64,000 bases of DNA from assembly GCF_003382285.1 (NCBI RefSeq), contig NZ_QTJR01000005.1, positions 186,001 to 250,000 of the forward strand. Reading direction: 5' to 3'. Shown here piece after piece: positions 26,131-37,700 of this stretch. Position 1 is the first letter of the stretch. The number at the start of each line of letters is the position of its first letter. A program made the translations under genes and the position numbers. The DNA comes from Lysobacter soli. GTDB lineage: Bacteria > Pseudomonadota > Gammaproteobacteria > Xanthomonadales > Xanthomonadaceae. Below the pieces are notes generated by a model. That model was not told where the DNA came from and did no database searches. It saw nothing but the letters and a program-made list of their open reading frames with translations.

Positions 26131-27021
26131 ATGAAGTACGACGTCATCGTCATCGGCGGGAGTTACTCGGGCATGGCGGCGGCGCTGCAGTTGTTACGCG
26201 CCCGACGAAGCGTGCTGATCGTCGATGCAGGCAGGCGGCGCAACCGCGCGGCGGCGCATTCGCACGGATTCCTTGCGCAGGACGGTGCCGACCCGGCCGA
26301 CATCGCCCGCGTGGCGAGGAAGCAGCTGGAGGCGTATGCGACGTTGAGCTGGCGCGACGGCGAGGCGGTGAGCGCGACGGGCGAGAAGGACGCTTTCGAA
26401 GTAGTGCTGGACGATCGCAGCCAGCATTACGCGCGACGGCTCCTATTGGCCACGGGCGTCTCGGACACGCTTCCCAACATCCCCGGGTTACAAGACCGGT
26501 GGGGACGCAGCGTGTTCCATTGCCCTTACTGCCACGGATACGAACTGCAACTCGGGCAGATCGGCGTCATCGCCACCGGACCGATGTCGATCCACCAGGC
26601 GCAGATGCTGCCGGAATGGGGCAGGGTGACCTTCTTCCTCAATGGCGCGCTGGAACTGGATGCGGCCGCCGCGAAGGACTTGGCTGGCCGCGGCGTTTGC
26701 GTCGAGGCCACCTCGATCGCGAGCATAGAAGGTCACGCCGATGTCGTGCTGGCGGACGGCCGACAACTTCCGTTTGCAGGCTTGTTCACTGCGCCGCGAA
26801 ACGCGCCGTCCTCGCTGATTGCCCAAGTTGTCGGCTGTGATCTGATTGAAACGCCATTCGGAACGCAGATCGGCACGATCGACTCGAAGGAAACCAGCGT
26901 CCGTGGCGTATACGCGTGCGGCGATGCGGCGCGATCCCCGCACTCGGTATCGCTTGCCGTCGGCGACGGCGCATGGGCCGGCGCGCAGCTGCATCGATCG
27001 CTGATCCTGCCAGCGCTGTGA
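26131..27021 (+). CDS. Thioredoxin-reductase-like FAD/NAD(P) disulfide oxidoreductase
   Basis: A 296-residue flavoprotein: FAD site VIVIGGSYSGMAAAL at the N terminus, redox CXXC in FHCPYCHGYE, and the C-terminal FAD site GVYACGDAARSP. Size matches low-molecular-weight thioredoxin reductases, but the N-terminal GGSYSG variant is that of TrxR-like proteins with other partners. In an operon with the Rrf2 regulator. Confidence 0.85.
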   Translation: MKYDVIVIGGSYSGMAAALQLLRARRSVLIVDAGRRRNRAAAHSHGFLAQDGADPADIARVARKQLEAYATLSWRDGEAVSATGEKDAFEVVLDDRSQHYARRLLLATGVSDTLPNIPGLQDRWGRSVFHCPYCHGYELQLGQIGVIATGPMSIHQAQMLPEWGRVTFFLNGALELDAAAAKDLAGRGVCVEATSIASIEGHADVVLADGRQLPFAGLFTAPRNAPSSLIAQVVGCDLIETPFGTQIGTIDSKETSVRGVYACGDAARSPHSVSLAVGDGAWAGAQLHRSLILPAL

Positions 27022-27063
27022 AGCGAGACGTTCCGCGACCTACCTAGTCGGGAAGCGGTCGAT

Positions 27064-27095
27064 GCTAATGTCCGCTTTCGACCCAAAGCGGTCAT
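27064..27095 (+). repeat. Dispersed palindromic repeat, copy 8 (right arm)
   Basis: CTAATGTCCGCTTTCGACCC followed by AAAGCGGTCAT: the best-preserved right arm, a hairpin with one mismatch. Confidence 0.65.
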
Positions 27096-27128
27096 GTCCG
27101 AGCGCGCCATTCTGCTCATGGGAGTCAG

Positions 27129-27311
27129 ATGAAGAGCAGACCACTGCGAATCCTTTTTGGAGCAGGAGCATTCGGCATGATTGGGCTCTTCTGCGGAGTC
27201 TTTCTGTCGTTGGTGCTGATGGGACCCGACGCGGTTAAAGGCGGGTGGCACGTTGGCTATTGGGTTGGCTTTGCGATCGGCTTGCCGATTTCCATTCGGT
27301 ACATGAAGTAG
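27129..27311 (+). CDS. Small membrane protein
   Basis: A 60-residue protein with two predicted membrane helices (ILFGAGAFGMIGLFCGVFLS and GYWVGFAIGLPISI) joined by a short loop. GGAG precedes the ATG. It is flanked on both sides by repeat arms. Function unknown. Confidence 0.55.
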   Translation: MKSRPLRILFGAGAFGMIGLFCGVFLSLVLMGPDAVKGGWHVGYWVGFAIGLPISIRYMK

Positions 27312-27317
27312 GCTGCT

Positions 27318-27346
27318 GACGTCCGCTTTTGGCCGATAGCGGTCAT
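27318..27346 (+). repeat. Dispersed palindromic repeat, copy 9 (left arm)
   Basis: CGTCCGCTTTTGGCCGATAGC followed by GGTCAT, with a further TTTATCACGGGTAG piece at about 27,374. The rest of the stretch to 27,606 shows no gene; it must hold the secretion-operon promoter, for which I see no clear boxes. Confidence 0.6.
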
Positions 27347-27606
27347 CCAGCGGGGGCGGGGGATTAGGAAGCTTTATCACGGGTAGAAGAGGGGACCTGC
27401 GGTTGTTATCGGCAACCGATCGCTGGGACCGGCCTTTCCGACGTGCCCCATTGCCTCGGTCCCATGGAAACTGTGCGTCTTGCCCCAGTTGCTAGCTCGA
27501 CACACGCGATTTGCATTGCAGGGCTCCACATAGACTTGACAGCCGCAGGGCGAGTTGCGGATGCTCGCCGCTCGGGGAAGGACTCGGTCCACAAGGATTG
27601 CGGACA

Positions 27607-29769
27607 ATGGCACAGTGCAGTGCGGTGCTTTCCATTCTGGAAGGCGCTCCAGAGTGCGTCGCAGTTGATCAGGGCTTGCAAGGACTCGTGCTCCTTGCGC
27701 AATTCCATGGAGTAGCGGCCGATGCCGCGCAATTGGCGCACGAGTTCGGCCGCAATGGCGAGCAGTTCGACGAAACCACACTCCTGCTTGCGGCGAAGAA
27801 GCTTGGGTTGAAAGCCAAGGTTAGCGCGCAGCCGGCGTCTCGGATCGCGATGGCGAGCCTGCCGGCACTCGCCCTATTGCCCGACGGCGATGCGTTCATC
27901 GTCGCCAAGGTCAACGGCGAACAGGTGCTGATCCACGACCTCGCCGAGAAACGGCCGCGGACGATTTCGGCCGACGAGTTTCAGGCGCGGTATGGTGGCC
28001 GCCTGCTTCAAATCGCGTCGCGCGCTTCCGTGCTCGGCAATCTGGCCAAATTCGATTTCAGCTGGTTCATTCCGGCGGTGGTGAAGTACCGCAAGCTGCT
28101 GCTCGAAGTCTTCATCGTGTCCTTCTTCATACAGCTGTTCGCGCTCGTGACGCCGCTGTTCTACCAGGTGGTGATGGACAAGGTACTCGTGCACCGGGGG
28201 CTGACGACGCTGGATGTCATCGCGATCGGCCTGGTGTCGATGGCCATCTTCGAAGTGGTGCTGACCGGCCTGCGTACGTACGTTTTTTCGCACACGACCA
28301 GCAGGATCGACGTGGAGCTGGGGGCGCGCCTGTTTCGCCACGTGCTGGCGTTGCCGCTGGCGTACTTCGAATCCCGCCGCGTCGGCGACACCATCGCTCG
28401 CGTGCGGGAGCTGGAGAACATCCGCAGCTTCCTCACTGGGCAGGCGCTGACCTCGGTGCTCGACCTGTTCTTCACCGTCGTCTTCCTCGCGGTGATGTTC
28501 TACTACAGCGGTTGGTTGACGTTGATCGTCGTGCTGTCGCTGCCAGCGTACGCGCTGATCTCCGCCGCCATCACGCCCGTACTGCGCAAGCGGCTCAACG
28601 AGAAGTTCGCGCGCGGCGCAGACAACCAATCGTTCCTCGTCGAGACGGTCAGCGGCATCGGTACCGTCAAGGCGATGGCGGTCGATCCCCGCGTCACGCG
28701 CACCTGGGACAACCAGCTGGCCGGCTACGTCAACGCCGGATTCGGTGTCACGCGCGTGGCCACGCTGGGCCAGCAGAGCGTGCAGTTGGTGCAGAAGCTG
28801 GTGAGCGTGGCGATCCTGTTCTGGGGCGCCAAGCTCGTCATCGAAGGCAAGCTCTCCGTCGGTCAGCTGATCGCCTTCAACATGCTGGCCGGACAGGTCG
28901 CGGCGCCGATCATCCGCCTCGCGCAGCTGTGGCAGGACTTCCAGCAGGTCGGCATTTCGGTCGAACGCCTGGGCGACATCCTCAACACCCGTACCGAAGT
29001 TCCCGGCAGCCGCATGGCGCTCCCGGCGATCGAGGGGCGGGTAACGTTCGAGCGCGTGTCGTTCCGCTATCGGCCCGATGCGCCGGAGGTGCTGACGGGC
29101 ATCGACCTCGACATCAAGCCCGGTGAAGTGATCGGCATCGTCGGTCGCTCGGGTTCGGGCAAGAGCACGCTGACCAAGCTGGTGCAGCGGTTGTATACGC
29201 CCGAGCGCGGGCGCGTGCTGGTCGACGGACAGGACCTGGCGTTGGCCGATCCCGCCTGGCTGCGTCGCCAGCTGGGCGTCGTGCTGCAGGAGAACTTCCT
29301 GTTCAACCGCAGCGTGCGCGAGAACATCGCACTCAGCGATCCCGGCATGCCACTGGAGCGCGTGATCCATGCCGCGCAACTGGCGGGGGCGCATGACTTC
29401 ATCACCGAACTTCCGGAAGGCTACGACACCAAAGTCGGTGAGCACGGCACCGGCCTGTCGGGTGGACAGCGTCAGCGCATCGCCATCGCGCGCGCGCTCA
29501 TCACCGATCCGCGCATCCTGATCTTCGACGAGGCGACCAGTGCGCTCGACTACGAGTCGGAGCATGCGGTGATGCGCAACATGCGGTCGATCTGCAAGGG
29601 ACGCACGGTGCTCATCATCGCGCACCGGCTTTCGACCGTGCGCCACGCCAATCGCATCGTCGTGGTGGAGAAGGGGCGGATCGTCGAAAGCGGCAGCCAT
29701 GCCGAACTGGTCGATCGACCCGACGGCCATTACGCGCACCTGCACCGGCTGCAGTCGGGGGAAGCATGA
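27607..29769 (+). CDS. Type I secretion ABC transporter (HlyB-like)
   Basis: A 720-residue inner-membrane exporter. Residues ~1-125 form a peptidase-C39-like domain in which the catalytic Cys is absent, as in HlyB ([17 protein letters not shown]). Residues ~150-430 are the six-helix transmembrane domain. Residues ~470-715 are the ATPase: Walker [10 protein letters not shown], signature [15 protein letters not shown], Walker [14 protein letters not shown]-loop IIAHRLSTV. An inactive C39 domain fits RTX substrates without a double-Gly leader. ATG 27607 follows AAGGA. The stop overlaps the adaptor start (ATGA). Confidence 0.92.
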   Translation: MAQCSAVLSILEGAPECVAVDQGLQGLVLLAQFHGVAADAAQLAHEFGRNGEQFDETTLLLAAKKLGLKAKVSAQPASRIAMASLPALALLPDGDAFIVAKVNGEQVLIHDLAEKRPRTISADEFQARYGGRLLQIASRASVLGNLAKFDFSWFIPAVVKYRKLLLEVFIVSFFIQLFALVTPLFYQVVMDKVLVHRGLTTLDVIAIGLVSMAIFEVVLTGLRTYVFSHTTSRIDVELGARLFRHVLALPLAYFESRRVGDTIARVRELENIRSFLTGQALTSVLDLFFTVVFLAVMFYYSGWLTLIVVLSLPAYALISAAITPVLRKRLNEKFARGADNQSFLVETVSGIGTVKAMAVDPRVTRTWDNQLAGYVNAGFGVTRVATLGQQSVQLVQKLVSVAILFWGAKLVIEGKLSVGQLIAFNMLAGQVAAPIIRLAQLWQDFQQVGISVERLGDILNTRTEVPGSRMALPAIEGRVTFERVSFRYRPDAPEVLTGIDLDIKPGEVIGIVGRSGSGKSTLTKLVQRLYTPERGRVLVDGQDLALADPAWLRRQLGVVLQENFLFNRSVRENIALSDPGMPLERVIHAAQLAGAHDFITELPEGYDTKVGEHGTGLSGGQRQRIAIARALITDPRILIFDEATSALDYESEHAVMRNMRSICKGRTVLIIAHRLSTVRHANRIVVVEKGRIVESGSHAELVDRPDGHYAHLHRLQSGEA

Positions 29770-31187
29770 AGCACGTCCTGCACGGCCTTCGGGATTTCGC
29801 GGCGCGGTACGTCGATATATTCCGTTCCGCATGGAAGATCCGCGCCCAGCTCGATCCGCCGCAACGCACGGCCGATGAACGTGCGTTCCTTCCTGCACAC
29901 CTGGAGCTGACCGAAGCGCCGGTGTCTCCGACAGCACGCTGGACCATGCGGATTATCGTGGCGTTCTTCTGCGTCGCGTTGCTGTGGGCCTGCATCGGGA
30001 AGCTGGACATCGTCGCCGTGGCACCGGGCAAGACCGTCGTCGATTCGCGCACGAAGGTCGTGCAGCCGGCGGAAACCGGCGTGGTCCACCGCATCCTCGT
30101 GCGTGATGGACAGGCGGTGAAGCAGGGACAGCTGCTGATCGAACTGGATGCGACGGCCACTGGGGCCGAGCGTGCACAGGCGAGCGAAGCGCTGGTGAAC
30201 GCGCGCCTGGCGGTGTTGCGCCTGGACGCGCTCGCTACGTCGCTGCAACGCAATGCGGCGCCGGCCCTGACCGCCGCTGCGGATCTCCCGCCTGACCGAA
30301 TGAACGCCGAGAAGGCGCTCGCGCGCAGCCAGTACGAGACCTACCAGGCCAAACGTCAGGCACTCGAGGCCAACATCGCCCAGCGACACGCCGAACTGCG
30401 CACGACCGGGGCGACCATCGCGCCGCTGGACGAATCGGCGCGCATCTCGAAGGAACGTGCGCAGGACTACGGCAAACTGGTCGAAGGCAAGTACGTCGGC
30501 CGCCACGAGTACCTGTTGCGCGAGCAGGAGCGCATCGCCGCCGAGCGCGACCTCGCCACCCAGCGCAACCGCGTGCAGGAGATCCGGTCGGCGTTGAGCG
30601 CGGCCGAAGAAGAGTTGCGCGTGCTCGTCACCGACACGCGCCAGCAGACGCTGGACCAGCTGCGGCAGGCGACCGAGCAGGTCGCGCAGCTCACGCCGGA
30701 AGTCGCCAAGACGGGGCAGCGCGACAGGCTGATGGCCTTGCGTGCACCCGTCGACGGCACCGTGCAGCAACTTGCCGTGCATACCGTCGGTGGAGTGGTG
30801 ACGCCGGCACAGCCATTGATGGTGGTGGTGCCGAGCGAGGAAGCACTGGAGGTCGAAGCGACGATCCTCAACAAGGACATCGGCTTCGTGCGTGCCGGAC
30901 AGCCGGTCACTGTGAAGGTCGAAAGCTTCCCGTACACGCGTTACGGCTATCTGAAAGGAATCGTCGCAAGCGTGTCCCACGATGCGGCGCAGGACGAGCA
31001 GTTGGGCCTGGTGTTCCCTGCACGAGTCCGGCTCTCCGGCGCGAGCCTCAACATCGACGGCGTGGAGGTAGGGTTGACGCCCGGCATGGCGTTGAGTGTC
31101 GAGATCAAAACGGGGAAGCGGCGCGTGATCGACTACCTGCTCAGTCCATTGCGGCAACACGGAACCGAAGCATTGAGGGAACGCTGA
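29766..31187 (+). CDS. Type I secretion membrane-fusion protein (HlyD-like)
   Basis: A 473-residue adaptor. There is one N-terminal membrane helix ([16 protein letters not shown], ~65-80), a lipoyl half ([19 protein letters not shown]), long coiled coils over residues ~180-320 and a second lipoyl half ([19 protein letters not shown]). It bridges the ABC transporter to a TolC-type channel. No TolC gene is in the window, so an unlinked one must be used. Confidence 0.92.
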   Translation: MKHVLHGLRDFAARYVDIFRSAWKIRAQLDPPQRTADERAFLPAHLELTEAPVSPTARWTMRIIVAFFCVALLWACIGKLDIVAVAPGKTVVDSRTKVVQPAETGVVHRILVRDGQAVKQGQLLIELDATATGAERAQASEALVNARLAVLRLDALATSLQRNAAPALTAAADLPPDRMNAEKALARSQYETYQAKRQALEANIAQRHAELRTTGATIAPLDESARISKERAQDYGKLVEGKYVGRHEYLLREQERIAAERDLATQRNRVQEIRSALSAAEEELRVLVTDTRQQTLDQLRQATEQVAQLTPEVAKTGQRDRLMALRAPVDGTVQQLAVHTVGGVVTPAQPLMVVVPSEEALEVEATILNKDIGFVRAGQPVTVKVESFPYTRYGYLKGIVASVSHDAAQDEQLGLVFPARVRLSGASLNIDGVEVGLTPGMALSVEIKTGKRRVIDYLLSPLRQHGTEALRER

Positions 31188-31188
31188 A

Positions 31189-31668
31189 ATGCGTGGACGG
31201 AAGATGATTCAGGGACGTTCGAGGCTGTTCGTCGTCGGCGGCGTGGCATGCGTAATCCTGCTTGCTGTCGCGGCCCGGCCCGTGGCCAACTTCGCAGGCG
31301 TGTGCGTTCCGCAGATGCGCAGGCTGGACAGGGACGAGCAGTTGCAGCACGTGTATGAGTACTTGAAGGCACGCAATCTTCAGACAGCGCGTGGCGTGGA
31401 CGGCCAGATCGTCGAGAAGGTCAACAACGGTTTTGGTTACGCGTCCTATGCGGACTTCGCGCGCGCCAACCCCGAGTGCTGCACGTTCTCTCTGAAGGGG
31501 CCGGCTAACCTGGAGATCGCGCCCATGAGGCGATTGACCGGCGCACGCCGCTCCTTCGTGCGCGTCGAGTATCGAGCGAACTGGGACGGGTCGAACCTCT
31601 CCAGCCAGATGAAAACACGCCATCTGCTCATCTCGAACTGCGGCGAGGTGGACGAGATCACCCCATAG
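31189..31668 (+). CDS. Hypothetical exported/membrane-anchored protein
   Basis: A 159-residue protein whose N-terminal hydrophobic segment (LFVVGGVACVILLAVAARPV) is a signal or anchor. The mature part has NPECCTF and a final Cys, plus a strand-rich end (RRSFVRVEYRANW, THLL-like KTRHLLISNC). It lies 1 nt after the adaptor stop and directly before the RTX gene, so it is probably part of the secretion operon. Family not recognised. Confidence 0.65.
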   Translation: MRGRKMIQGRSRLFVVGGVACVILLAVAARPVANFAGVCVPQMRRLDRDEQLQHVYEYLKARNLQTARGVDGQIVEKVNNGFGYASYADFARANPECCTFSLKGPANLEIAPMRRLTGARRSFVRVEYRANWDGSNLSSQMKTRHLLISNCGEVDEITP

Positions 31669-31749
31669 CCTCGCTTCGATTCGATGCAAATGAAAGGAAA
31701 CGGCGGATCCCTGACGGATCCTGCGCAACCCTTACCCAAGGAGTGGACC

Positions 31750-34700
31750 ATGACCGTATACACCTCCTCGACGCTGACTGCGGCCGAGATCACCCGCCTG
31801 TACCTGTTCGGCCAGTCGGAGGTTCCCGCTGACCTGACGAGTGACAATGTGATCGGCATGTCGCACAGCAACGCGGCCACGCCGATCGTCGTTGACGCCC
31901 AGGATTATATGGTCAACGGTGCGGGACGCTACGCGCTCGCGTCGCTGTTTCCGATGGTGCAGAAATTCTTCGAGCTCGGCAGCACGATGCTCGCGCCTGG
32001 TGTTTACACAAAGGACGACATCAACGCGTTGCTGTTCAACGGCAACGGTCAATACACCATCGTCCAGAAGCAGTGGGCGTATGACCCGGACAGTGCCGAC
32101 TACGCCACGCGCGTGCACGTGTGGAACACGACGCAGTACATGCTGGATGAAGGCGTGCGCTTCGTCGTCGGCGAGGATGGCAAGCTGTCGATTCACAACA
32201 TGGCGGTCAGGCCAGCGCAGTTCGAAGGCCGGGACCACGCGGTGGACAACTTCGATTTCAACTCCCGCGATGGCCTGGCGGGTCTTGCCGGTCCCTACAC
32301 CGGCAACATCATGGACCCGTCCAAGATAGGTACGCGGGTTGAGATCCAGTTCACCGACAACGTGATGATTTCTGACACGGTCTACGACTACGCCGACTTC
32401 ATGGCCGACAAGGCGAACGAGGTGGAGCCGTTACCGTTCTGGCCTCCCTCATTGCTCGGGAAGATGCAGGCGCTCTACGACGACGTTTTCGCCACTGGCG
32501 CGGACAGATTCCTGGATGAGAACGGGCGCCCGATCCTGTACGGCACGAATGGAGCGGACTCCCTGAACTCCTTCACCACCGCGTATGGGAATTTCGTCGC
32601 GAGCCACCGGCACTACTCTTCGTACCTGGCCAACGGCGTGGTGCTGGTGGGCGGCGATGGCAACGACGAGATCCGCGCAGATGACAGCCAGAGCGGCCCG
32701 GATGCTCTGTATGGCGGCAGCGGGAACGATCGCCTGTTCGGCAGCTTCGGCAAGGATGAGTTGTACGGAGGAAAGGACGACGACGTGTACCGGATCGGCG
32801 ATGCGGAGGATCGCGTCATCGAGTATGCGGGCGAGGGCACTGACACGGTGGAAACCTGGGTCGACTTCGTACTCCCCGACCATGTCGAAAACCTGCGCCT
32901 TTACGAAGACCCTGACATCTTGACCACGATTGGCAGCGACCTGAATGGTACGGGCAACGCGCTGGACAACAAGATCTGGGGCAATTCCTTCGACAATGTG
33001 CTGCGCGGCGAGGGCGGGAAGGATTACATCGAAGGCGGCGACGGCAACGATACGATCGCCGGCGGGACCAGCGACGACCAGATTTTTGGTGGCGAGGACG
33101 ACGATGTCATCGACGGTGGCGATGACAACGACGAACTCTATGGTCAGGACGACAACGACGAACTCAAGGGCGGCAGCGGACGCGACTATCTCGACGGCGG
33201 CGATGGCAGCGACAAGCTGTTCGGGGGTAGCGGGTACGATTTCTACCGTGCGGACGAGAGCGATACGATCGACGACGAAGACGGGGCTGGCCGCGTCCAC
33301 ATGGACGGCCTGGGCACGCTGACGGGCGGCAAGCGCAAGGAGTCCGACCCGCAGAACGAATACCGCAACGGAAGCACGCTGTATGTGCTCGACGGCACCA
33401 CGCTGACCATCAACGGCGGGTTGACCATCAACAACTTCAGCAATGGCGAGCTGGGCATCTTCCTTGAAACGGAAGAGGACGAGGAGGAGGAAGAGGACGA
33501 GGAAGGCCCCGACACCGGTCCGGCTGAGCGCCGCACCTCGCCGATCGTGATCGACCTCGATGGCGACGGCGTCGAGACGACGGGCATGGCGCGCGATCGC
33601 TACTTCGATCACGACGCGAACGGAATGCGCGAGCGCACCGCATGGGCCTCGCCCGACGATGGGTTCCTCGTGCGCGACCTCAACGGCAACGGACGCATCG
33701 ACGACGGCCGCGAGATGTTCGGCAACCAGACGCGGCTGGGCAATGGCGCACTCGCCGCGAACGGCTTCGAGGCCTTGCGCGAACTGGATGGCAACCAGGA
33801 CGGTGTGATCGATGCCACTGACGCAGCGTTCGCCAGCTTGCGCATCTGGCGCGACGCCAACAGCAACGGACGCACCGATTTGGGCGAACTGCTGACGATG
33901 GAGCAGGCCGGCCTGGCGGCCCTGCGCACGTCGTGGCAGAACTCCAGCCATGTCGATGCGAACGGACAGGCGCACGCGCAGGTGGGCACGGCCGTGCGAT
34001 CGGACGGGACCGTGGCGGCAGCGGCAGACGTGTGGTTCCAGGTGGATACGACGCACCGGATCAACGATCAGGTCGCCGGAAGCGCGTGGTTGGCGCTGGC
34101 GGACCTTCCGGACGCCAAGGCGTTCGGCAATCTGCCGGACCTGCGCCAGGCCATGGCCGCCGATCCCGAACTCAAGGCGATGGTCGAGACCTTCGTGTCG
34201 GCAACGGATCCAGCCGTGCGCGAGAACATGCTGGAAGGCCTCATTTTCCAGTGGGCCGGAGTCGCCGACGTCGATCCGAACAGCCGCGATCCGCGCATGG
34301 TGTACGGGCACGTGATGGACGCGCGACAGCTGATCGTGCTCGAACAGCTCGTGGGGCGTGGGTACGAAGGGACCTGGTGCTGGGGCGAGCGCGACCCGAA
34401 TCCGCACGGCAATGCAGCGCCGTTGCTGATCGCGGAGTTCAAGAAGTTCCAGAACTACGTGCGCGCCCAGCTGCTCGCACAGACCGATGCGGCGAGCTAC
34501 GGCTTCATCCGCGGCGGCTTCGGCTCCGGTTACGCGTCGGTCGTCGTGGACTGGGCGCAATTCCACGAGCAGGTCGAATCGATGCGTGCCAGCGGCGACA
34601 TCGCGGCGCTGTCCGAGATCGTCAGCGTGGTGCGGGGACTGGGCACGTATTCCCCGTCCTTCCGCGGCAAGGCCGACCGGGCGTTCTCCGACCTGCAGGC

Positions 34701-37700
34701 GGAATACCCTGATCTCGCGCCGGTGTTCAACACGCCGTCGCTGATCGGTACGCAAGGACGCGACACGTTGTTCGGCGGATCGCAGGGCGAGGTGATCGTC
34801 GGCGACAAGGGCGACGACACCATCTTCGGTGGCGGCGGCAACGACAACTACTACTACCGCGTCGGCGACGGCAAGGACCGCGTTTACGACAGCAGCGGCG
34901 TGGACCAGCTGGTGTTCATGGACGGCATCGTCGCGGGCGATGTGTCCATCACGCGCGATCTCACCTCGCTCTTCGTGGCTGTGAATGCGGGAGGGTCCAT
35001 CGGCGAAATCCGCATCGACAACGTGTTCGACGAGAACGGCCACCTGCGCGAAGGCGTGATCGAGCAGATCAAGTTCCAGGACGGCACGACGTGGGCCTGG
35101 CAGGACATCCTGTCGCACATCGCGATGCCGGTGACGCCGGGCGACGACACTCTCTACGGCAACACCGGTGCCGACGTGCTGTCTGCGCAGGCGGGCAACG
35201 ATCGCCTGCTCGGACTGGACGGGGACGACGCACTGTCTGGCGAGGCCGGCGACGACACGCTGGTGGGCGGAAACGGCAACGACATTCTCGATGGCGGCGC
35301 CGGCAACGACATGCTCAACGGCGGCGCAGGCAATGACACGTACGTTTTCGCCAGCGGCTTCGGCAACGACGTCATCGAGAATTACGACGACACCGCGCAG
35401 CGCATGGACGTGGTGCAGTTCGCGGCGGGCATCTCCGCCTCGAACGTGATGGTCTCGCGTTCTATCGACGACCTCGTGCTGACGCTGTCCAGCGGCGACA
35501 CGCTACGCGTGCGCTACCACTACAGTGGCGAAGGCAGCAGCCGCTACGGTCTCAACGAAGTGCGCTTCGCCGATGGCACCGTGTGGGATGCCCAGGCGCT
35601 GAGGGCCAAGGCATTGGGGGGCACGGCGGGCGACGACAGCCTCACCGGGTACTCGACCGATGACGTGCTGCAGGGACTCGACGGCAACGACTACCTGCGC
35701 GGAAACGGGGGCAACGACCAGCTGTCCGGCGACGCGGGCGACGACTTCCTATTCGGCGATGGGGGCACGGACCAGCTCGCGGGCGGAGCCGGCGACGACC
35801 GGCTGAGTGGCGGCGAGGGCGATGACTTGCTCGAGGGCGGACTCGGCCAGGACCGACTCGAAGGCGGGTACGGTGCGGACGTGCTCTCCGGCGGCGAAGG
35901 CGACGACGAGCTGTATGGCGAGGGCGGAGACGACCAGCTGCGCGGCGGCTTGGGCAACGACACCCTCGAAGGCGGCCACGGCGACGATCGCTACTACTTC
36001 GCGCGCGGCGACGGCAAGGACACGATCCACGACGCGGGCGGGCAGACGACCATCTACGTCTCGGACCTGTCGCTGCAGCAGGTGTACTTCCGCCGCGAGG
36101 AAACGTCGCTGGTCATTCGCTTCGGCGACAGCACTGACGACGAGATCCGGCTGCGCCATTTCTTCGGCATCGATGGACTCGCGCTCGGCGGCCTGCGCAT
36201 CGATCCGGGGAATGGTCAGCCCTGGGACATCAGCGCGGCGGATCTCGATGCGCAGGTACTACTGGCCACGACGTTTGACGACGTCATCCAGGGGAACGCG
36301 CACGATAACCTCGTGCAGGGCCTGGGGGGCAACGACACGCTGCACGGGTATGGCGGTGCCGACCAGCTCGATGGCGGCGACGGCAACGACGTCCTCGTGG
36401 GCGGCAACGGCGACGACACGCTGACGGGCGGCATCGGCGACGACGTGCTCGACGGCGGCGAGGGGAACGACCAGATGACCGGCGGCGACGGCATCGACAG
36501 CCTGTCGGGCGGCGCGGGCAACGACGTGCTCGATGGCGGTTTCGGCGGCGACGTACTCGACGGCGGCACCGGGGTCGACACGCTGTCCGGGGGCGCCGGC
36601 AACGATCGCCTGCTGGGCAGCGACGGCGACGACGAACTGCTCGCAGCGGACGGCAACGACGAACTGGACGGTGGGACTGGCACGGACCGCATGACCGGTG
36701 GCACGGGCGACGACGTCTACACGGTGGACGATATCGGCGATGTCGTGACCGAAGCGCAGGGCGAAGGCGACGACCGCATCCGCAGCTCGGTAAGCCTCAC
36801 CATTGCCGCGCATGTCGAGACGCTGGAACTGGTCGGCGCGGGCGACGTATCCGCCACTGGCGATGCCGGCGACAACCAGCTGATCGGCAACGTCGGCAAC
36901 AACGTGCTCACTGGCCTGCAGGGCGACGACTACCTGGAGGGCCGCGACGGCGACGATCATCTCGTTGGAGGCGAGGGCAACGACGTTCTCGACGGCGGCT
37001 ACGGCACCGACACGCTGGAAGGCGGGAGTGGAAACGACCAGTACCGCGTGGACAGCGTCGCCGATACGATCGTCGAGAATGCGGGTGAAGGCGACGATAC
37101 CGTGCTGGCGAGCGGCAGCTACCAGCTGTCCGCCAATTTGGAAAGCCTGCTGCTCATGGAGCAGACCAGCGCGTACGACGGCTTCGGCAACGATCAGGAC
37201 AACAGCATCATCGGCAACAGCTACGGCAACCGCATCGACGGCCGCGGCGGAGAGGACGTCATGCAGGGCCACGAAGGCGACGACATCTACGTCGTGGACA
37301 ACGTCGGCGACGAGGTCGTGGAATTCCACGGTCAGGGCCACGACAGCGTCGAGGCGTCGATCGATTACGTGCTCGGCGACACGCTGGAGAACCTGACCCT
37401 GACTGGCACGGCCGATCTCGATGGCACCGGCAACGCGCAGGACAACATGTTGATCGGCAACGACGGCAACAACCGCCTCGACGGCGGCCTGGGCGGGGAC
37501 CTGATGCTCGGCGGCAACGGCAACGACGTATTCGTCAACGACTCCGGCGATGACTGGATCGTGGAAGTCGAAGACGAAGGAACCGACACGGTCGAACGCC
37601 GCTACGAGACCAACCTGATCCTGTCGGACAACGTCGAGAACCTGGTGCTTGTGCAGGGCGTCACGACCGGCAACGGCAATGACCTGGACAACACCATCAT

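Noticed and set aside
12876-27400. Chromosomal integron with gene cassettes separated by attC-like palindromes.
   Set aside because: No integrase gene is present, genes point both ways, and the palindromes lack the conserved attC core ends (RYYYAAC/GTTRRRY).
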